Made by a program: the position numbers and the translations under genes | Notes under the pieces: model-generated | Seen by the model: the letters and a program-made list of their open reading frames with translations, nothing else | What the model was told of the DNA's origin: nothing | Database searches by the model: none | Shown here: positions 21,033 through 24,320 of the stretch, piece after piece | How the letters are laid out: each line of letters starts with the position of its first letter | Numbering within the stretch: the stretch's first letter is position 1 | Assembly: GCA_000697335.1 (NCBI GenBank) | Contig: JNEM01010664.1 | Location: 1-24,320 of the forward strand | DNA from: Conidiobolus incongruus B7586 | Lineage: Eukaryota > Entomophthoromycota > Entomophthoromycetes > Entomophthorales > Conidiobolaceae | Reading direction: 5' to 3' | Length of the DNA: 24,320 nt

Positions 21033-22283
21033 ATGAAGTTTGGAGCGTGTAAACTTTTCTATTCTTTGGTGTTGGCTTCTATTTGGTTAAGTATGTAGAT
21101 TTTATTTTTTATTTTGTATTGTTTTAGAGTTGATATTGTGATGAATGATATAATATTCAATATCAAAATTATTTTGAGAATATCGTGGAGTGTTAAATAA
21201 TACTTTTATATTTCAAACTATTTAATTTAAATATGAAGAACGATATTAATACAAATTTCTTTAGATGTCACAGCCGAAGGATGTCCGCCAGGACATGCTG
21301 ATTGTCCATTTTACGGCTGTGTACCTGGCCAATGTCCCCAACGTAAAAACTTTTTTCAATAGCTTGGCAAATTTCGTACTAAATCAAATTTACTATTAAA
21401 ATAATTTAGAGTGTATTCATTTAAAAGATGAAAAAGTATGTTCTTCCACAGGTTTTAATAATAATAACTGTAAATGGGTTAATACATTTTGTGCTCAAGG
21501 TATTATTATATTTTAATCAAATGTGGTTCATTAGCTGATAATTTTAAATTGTATAGATATTTCATGCTCTGCTACCGCTACTGGTTGTTCTTCAGGCTGT
21601 ATGAGCTGTCCTGACTTTGGTTGTTTGCCTCAGGGGTTAACTTGCCCCCAACGTAATAATCCCCACAATTCTCTCCATGCCTAAATTAATAGCGTTTTCT
21701 TCAATTTTTAGGTTGTGATTTATTCGCCCTCGAAGAGCAGTGCAACGGGTCGCCTACTTATGGCTCGTCGACTTGTGGTTGGAAAGATGGCAAATGTCAA
21801 AAAATTGCAGCTAATCTTAGTGGAAATCAAACACAGGCTCAAAATGCTCCCACTTCCACAAATGAAGCTCAAACTTCTACAGAATCTCCAACACTAACTT
21901 CAAATACCGAATCCAAAACTTCGTCGACGGCGACTGCAACTAACTCAAACCCTACTCCTACTTCTCCTTCTGCAGCATCGACGCTCTCAAGTCCTTCAGA
22001 AGGATCGGTTAATGTCAATATGACAGATTCTGGATACATTGGCATGATTATAGGCATTGTATTAGGTGTCATCGGCCTTATAGGCATTTTGGTTGTACTA
22101 GTGCATAGATATCGCCAGAAGCAACAAGCCCGCCTTTCGCAGGACGACTTCGGATTCCGCAACACGGGTACAACACCCCTCCTAGACCGCCCCAACTCAT
22201 TCCTAAATGCACTCAAATCTATCATGGATAATGACATTAACCTTACCAAAATGAGAAAACCCACCATGACATCGCCGCAATAA
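21033..22283 (+). CDS. Type I single-pass membrane protein with duplicated Cys-rich modules
   Basis: Five exons at 21033-21090, 21265-21342, 21410-21499, 21557-21652 and 21712-22283 (introns 174, 67, 57 and 59 nt, GT-AG) give 297 residues. A signal peptide (about 1-23) is followed by a Cys-rich ectodomain (26-136), a Ser/Thr/Pro/Asn-rich stalk (about 145-210) likely to be O-glycosylated, a membrane helix (216-238) with basic stop HRYRQK, and a 59-residue cytoplasmic tail. All four introns are in phase 1, so exons 2, 3 and 4 (78, 90 and 96 nt) are symmetric cassettes. Exon 2 and exon 4 both end CPQ before the junction; exon 3 and the start of exon 5 both read [QR]C-x8-C-x9-10-C-x-W-x4-C. The layout suggests a cell-surface sensor, adhesin or receptor, but no family is recognised and no catalytic motif is seen. 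The tail has no kinase or ITAM-like motif. Confidence 0.85.
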
Positions 22284-22873
22284 TTTCAATCATTTCTCAT
22301 CAATCATCTTATTTATCTAATTTCAACTTTTTCCATCAATATTTTAATTAATTTAAATAATTTAAATAATTCACCTCTCTTCAAATAATAAATATGATTC
22401 TCAAAGTTTTTTAATCAATATATATTATATCTATGTTATATGGACTCCTTTTCTTTCTATTGATTTGCAATATTTTTTAATATAATCATATTTCCAATTC
22501 ATTATCACTAAATCACCAAGATTGACGATGACAAACTCAATGGCCTAAAAAATATGAATCCTTATGCATAACTGTTTTAGAAGATCCCAATTGACATGAA
22601 AATTATGAAATTTTTTGAAACCTGATCATCTCTTACAGTTTGTAATTAGTGATAATTAAGTTAGAATTAGCTTTAATGAAATGGAGTTATTTTGTTAAAA
22701 TTTATTGTTTTTAGATAATTAATTAATTATTGATTGTTTTCACTTTTTTCATTCGCAATTCAGTGGAAATAATGCAAAATCAATTTTAAAAGGAAATTAA
22801 AATTTCTTAAATTAATATTAATCGAGTGCAGAATAAAATTTATTATCTATTTGTTAAATTATAATTTTTCACA
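22284..22873. other. AT-rich spacer
   Basis: Holds the 3' end of the membrane protein gene. A short plus-strand coding-like run near 22518-22556 (IDDDKLNGLKNMNPYA) is too brief to call. Confidence 0.5.
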
Positions 22874-23935
22874 ATGGTACCGCTAAAACCTAAAAATAAT
22901 CTTTTAAGAAATATTATGTTATTTAATTTTGATCAAGTATACAAACCATCAGAATCATGTAGAATGATCAACAAGTATATGGTGGACAAATTGTTACTTC
23001 TAGATGTTGTCAAAAACAGTTTGTGTTTTCAAAATGGTGATTGTTGTACTGAAGATAAACCACATACAGGTACAAAAATACAAGTATCTAATAAAGAAAT
23101 ATTAGATATTTTAAAGACCCATACTAATGAATATATAAAATAATTTTCAAAACAATTAACTATAAGTCTTGAGCAATTATCAAAACAATTAAAACAAATA
23201 ATAAACTTTAGAAAGTATCTAATTAGGTACCTTATGAATTAATAATATTTGATAAATTAAAAAAGTTGGTATATACTTCTCATTTAAAAAATTTACAAAA
23301 AAACAGATTATTTAAAAAATTTTTTTATCATTAATAATATAAGGATTATATTTGATATTATAATTTATGAACACTACTAGGTTATTAAAAGAAAAAGGCT
23401 TAAAAATTAAGCAAAACTAAATATACATGGAAAAAAAGTAATATTTATTAAATGGTGGGATTAAAGAAATATTATACATTATTAATTAAAAAAAAATAAA
23501 CAAAAGATTAATAAAGAATATCATTCTAAAGTAATCTAATAATTATATTAAATATTAAGAACATAAATATCAAAATATTTTTTAAGCAAAGACCTAGTAA
23601 ATACATAAATATTTATACTAATATATTATTTTCATATTATATAAAATCATATAAAATAGTTGAAAATTAATAAATTTTAGATTTTAATCAATTTGAACCT
23701 TTATCATATTTAGCATATTCTCCTAAATTTACACCCAGTGATTTCTATTTTATTTTTAGATATTTTAAAAGATTTTAAAATATATTTTTCAAATTTTTGA
23801 AAAATAAAAGCTATAATCTTGGAATTTATTAAAAAAATAAAAAAAAACCTTTTATAAAAAACAATATATAATTGAATTAGAATATAAAAACAAGCTTAAA
23901 AATATAGAGGCTATTATATATCTTAAAATAATTAT
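22874..23935 (+). mobile_element. Decayed mariner (Tc1/mariner, DD34D) DNA transposon
   Basis: An intact 89-codon frame from ATG 22874 carries the mariner DNA-binding N-terminus: LRNIMLFNFDQ, then FQNGDCCTEDKPHTGTK, like the F..GD...EDKPR.GRP of mariners. Past it the transposase continues in changing frames: TISLEQLSKQL (about 23159), VPYEL in place of WVPHEL (about 23229), NIHGKKV (23420-23440) and WWD (23453-23461), both hallmark mariner blocks, and YSPKFTPSDFYFIF (from 23716), the YSPDLAPSDYHLF block with the third catalytic Asp at 23740-23742. Exactly 35 codons upstream, where DD34D puts the second Asp, the codon at 23635-23637 is TAT inside an eroded HDNARPH. KPFYKK near 23850 matches the C-terminus. 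Several stops and frame shifts make it dead. Terminal inverted repeats could not be found. The copy is now as AT-rich as the spacers, so it is old. Confidence 0.85.
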
Positions 23936-24320
23936 ACTATTATATCTAAATATAAAACCAAAATATAATAAATATAAACACAATAGCTGTAATAAATATT
24001 ATAATTATTTATATAAATAATAGATTGACATAAAAATTTAATATTAATTAAAAATAGTTTTATTTATTTATTATAACTAGTTAATTTTATTTCCCTTTTC
24101 TTTATTTAAAAATGGTTAAAATTAACAAAATAATAATAATTAATATAAAATGAATATAATAAAATATATTGAAATATTATTAAATATTAATAAAAATTTA
24201 AAGAAATCTTAGTTGATAAAATAAATATTATTATATTTTGAATATTAAATATATATATATATATATTAGCTTATAAAAATAAGTTATAAAATTTAAATTA
24301 CTTATATATTTATTTATATC
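23936..24320. other. AT-rich spacer
   Basis: No gene is seen; a simple (AT)n run lies at about 24250-24267. The 3' end of the mariner must fall in or near this stretch. Confidence 0.5.

Noticed and set aside
21869-22267. Minus-strand ORF of 132 codons over the stalk and helix of the type I protein
   Set aside because: Antisense of the Ser/Thr-rich stalk; the plus-strand frame is supported by five consistent exons, a signal peptide and a membrane helix.
22700-24060. Terminal inverted repeats for the mariner
   Set aside because: No pair of matching ends could be seen; AT drift hides them, so the element is bounded only by its coding traces.
1-24320. CRISPR arrays, rRNA genes, riboswitches, spliceosomal snRNAs
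   Set aside because: No regular spaced repeats, rRNA blocks or snRNA signature sequences were seen on either strand.

Overview
The window reads as nuclear DNA of an AT-rich, intron-bearing eukaryote, most likely an early-diverging (zygomycete-grade) fungus. Genes lie as GC-richer islands in very AT-rich spacers. Fourteen introns can be placed, all GT-AG, most 48-72 nt, several with CTAAT or TACTAA-like branch sites. The COX4/COX5-type subunit looks fungal, SF3B6 is present, and there are traces of a Ty3-like LTR element and a decayed mariner. Mitochondrial cytochrome oxidase rules out an anaerobic or mitosome-only lineage. An insect-associated group such as Harpellales or Entomophthorales would fit, but this is inference.

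Layout. 1-2950: spacer with two short coding-like fragments (565-900 plus strand, 2594-2713 minus strand). 2953-4445 and 5252-6697: two tandem secreted apyrase-type (GDA1/CD39) genes sharing one intron position. 7273-7833: decayed AlkB-type dioxygenase gene. 8118-8689: five-exon SF3B6 (SF3b p14). 9943-10626: cytochrome c oxidase subunit IV/Va-type gene. 11281-11351: tRNA-Gly(GCC). 11593-11866: unassigned fragments. 11994-16235: two-exon P5B-type ATPase of 1397 residues with a signal peptide and a Cys-rich ectodomain. 17783-18268: GC-rich fossil of an LTR element. 20410-20745: minus-strand gene relic. 21033-22283: five-exon type I membrane protein assembled here from splice sites. 22874-23935: decayed mariner (DD34D) transposon.

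The most interesting point is a link between two genes 5 kb apart. The P5B ATPase ectodomain and the type I membrane protein share a 20-residue cysteine module with identical spacing (C-x2-G-x-A-x-C-P-x3-C-x4-C-P-[QE]). In the type I protein a two-exon cassette of Cys modules is duplicated in tandem, every intron in phase 1. I know of no described function for such a module on a P5B ATPase.

The intact genes are otherwise independent housekeeping or surface genes: mRNA splicing, respiration, translation, extracellular or secretory nucleotide hydrolysis, and polyamine- or cation-type transport. No operon-like logic is expected or seen. All identifications come from motif reading by eye; no database search was run.
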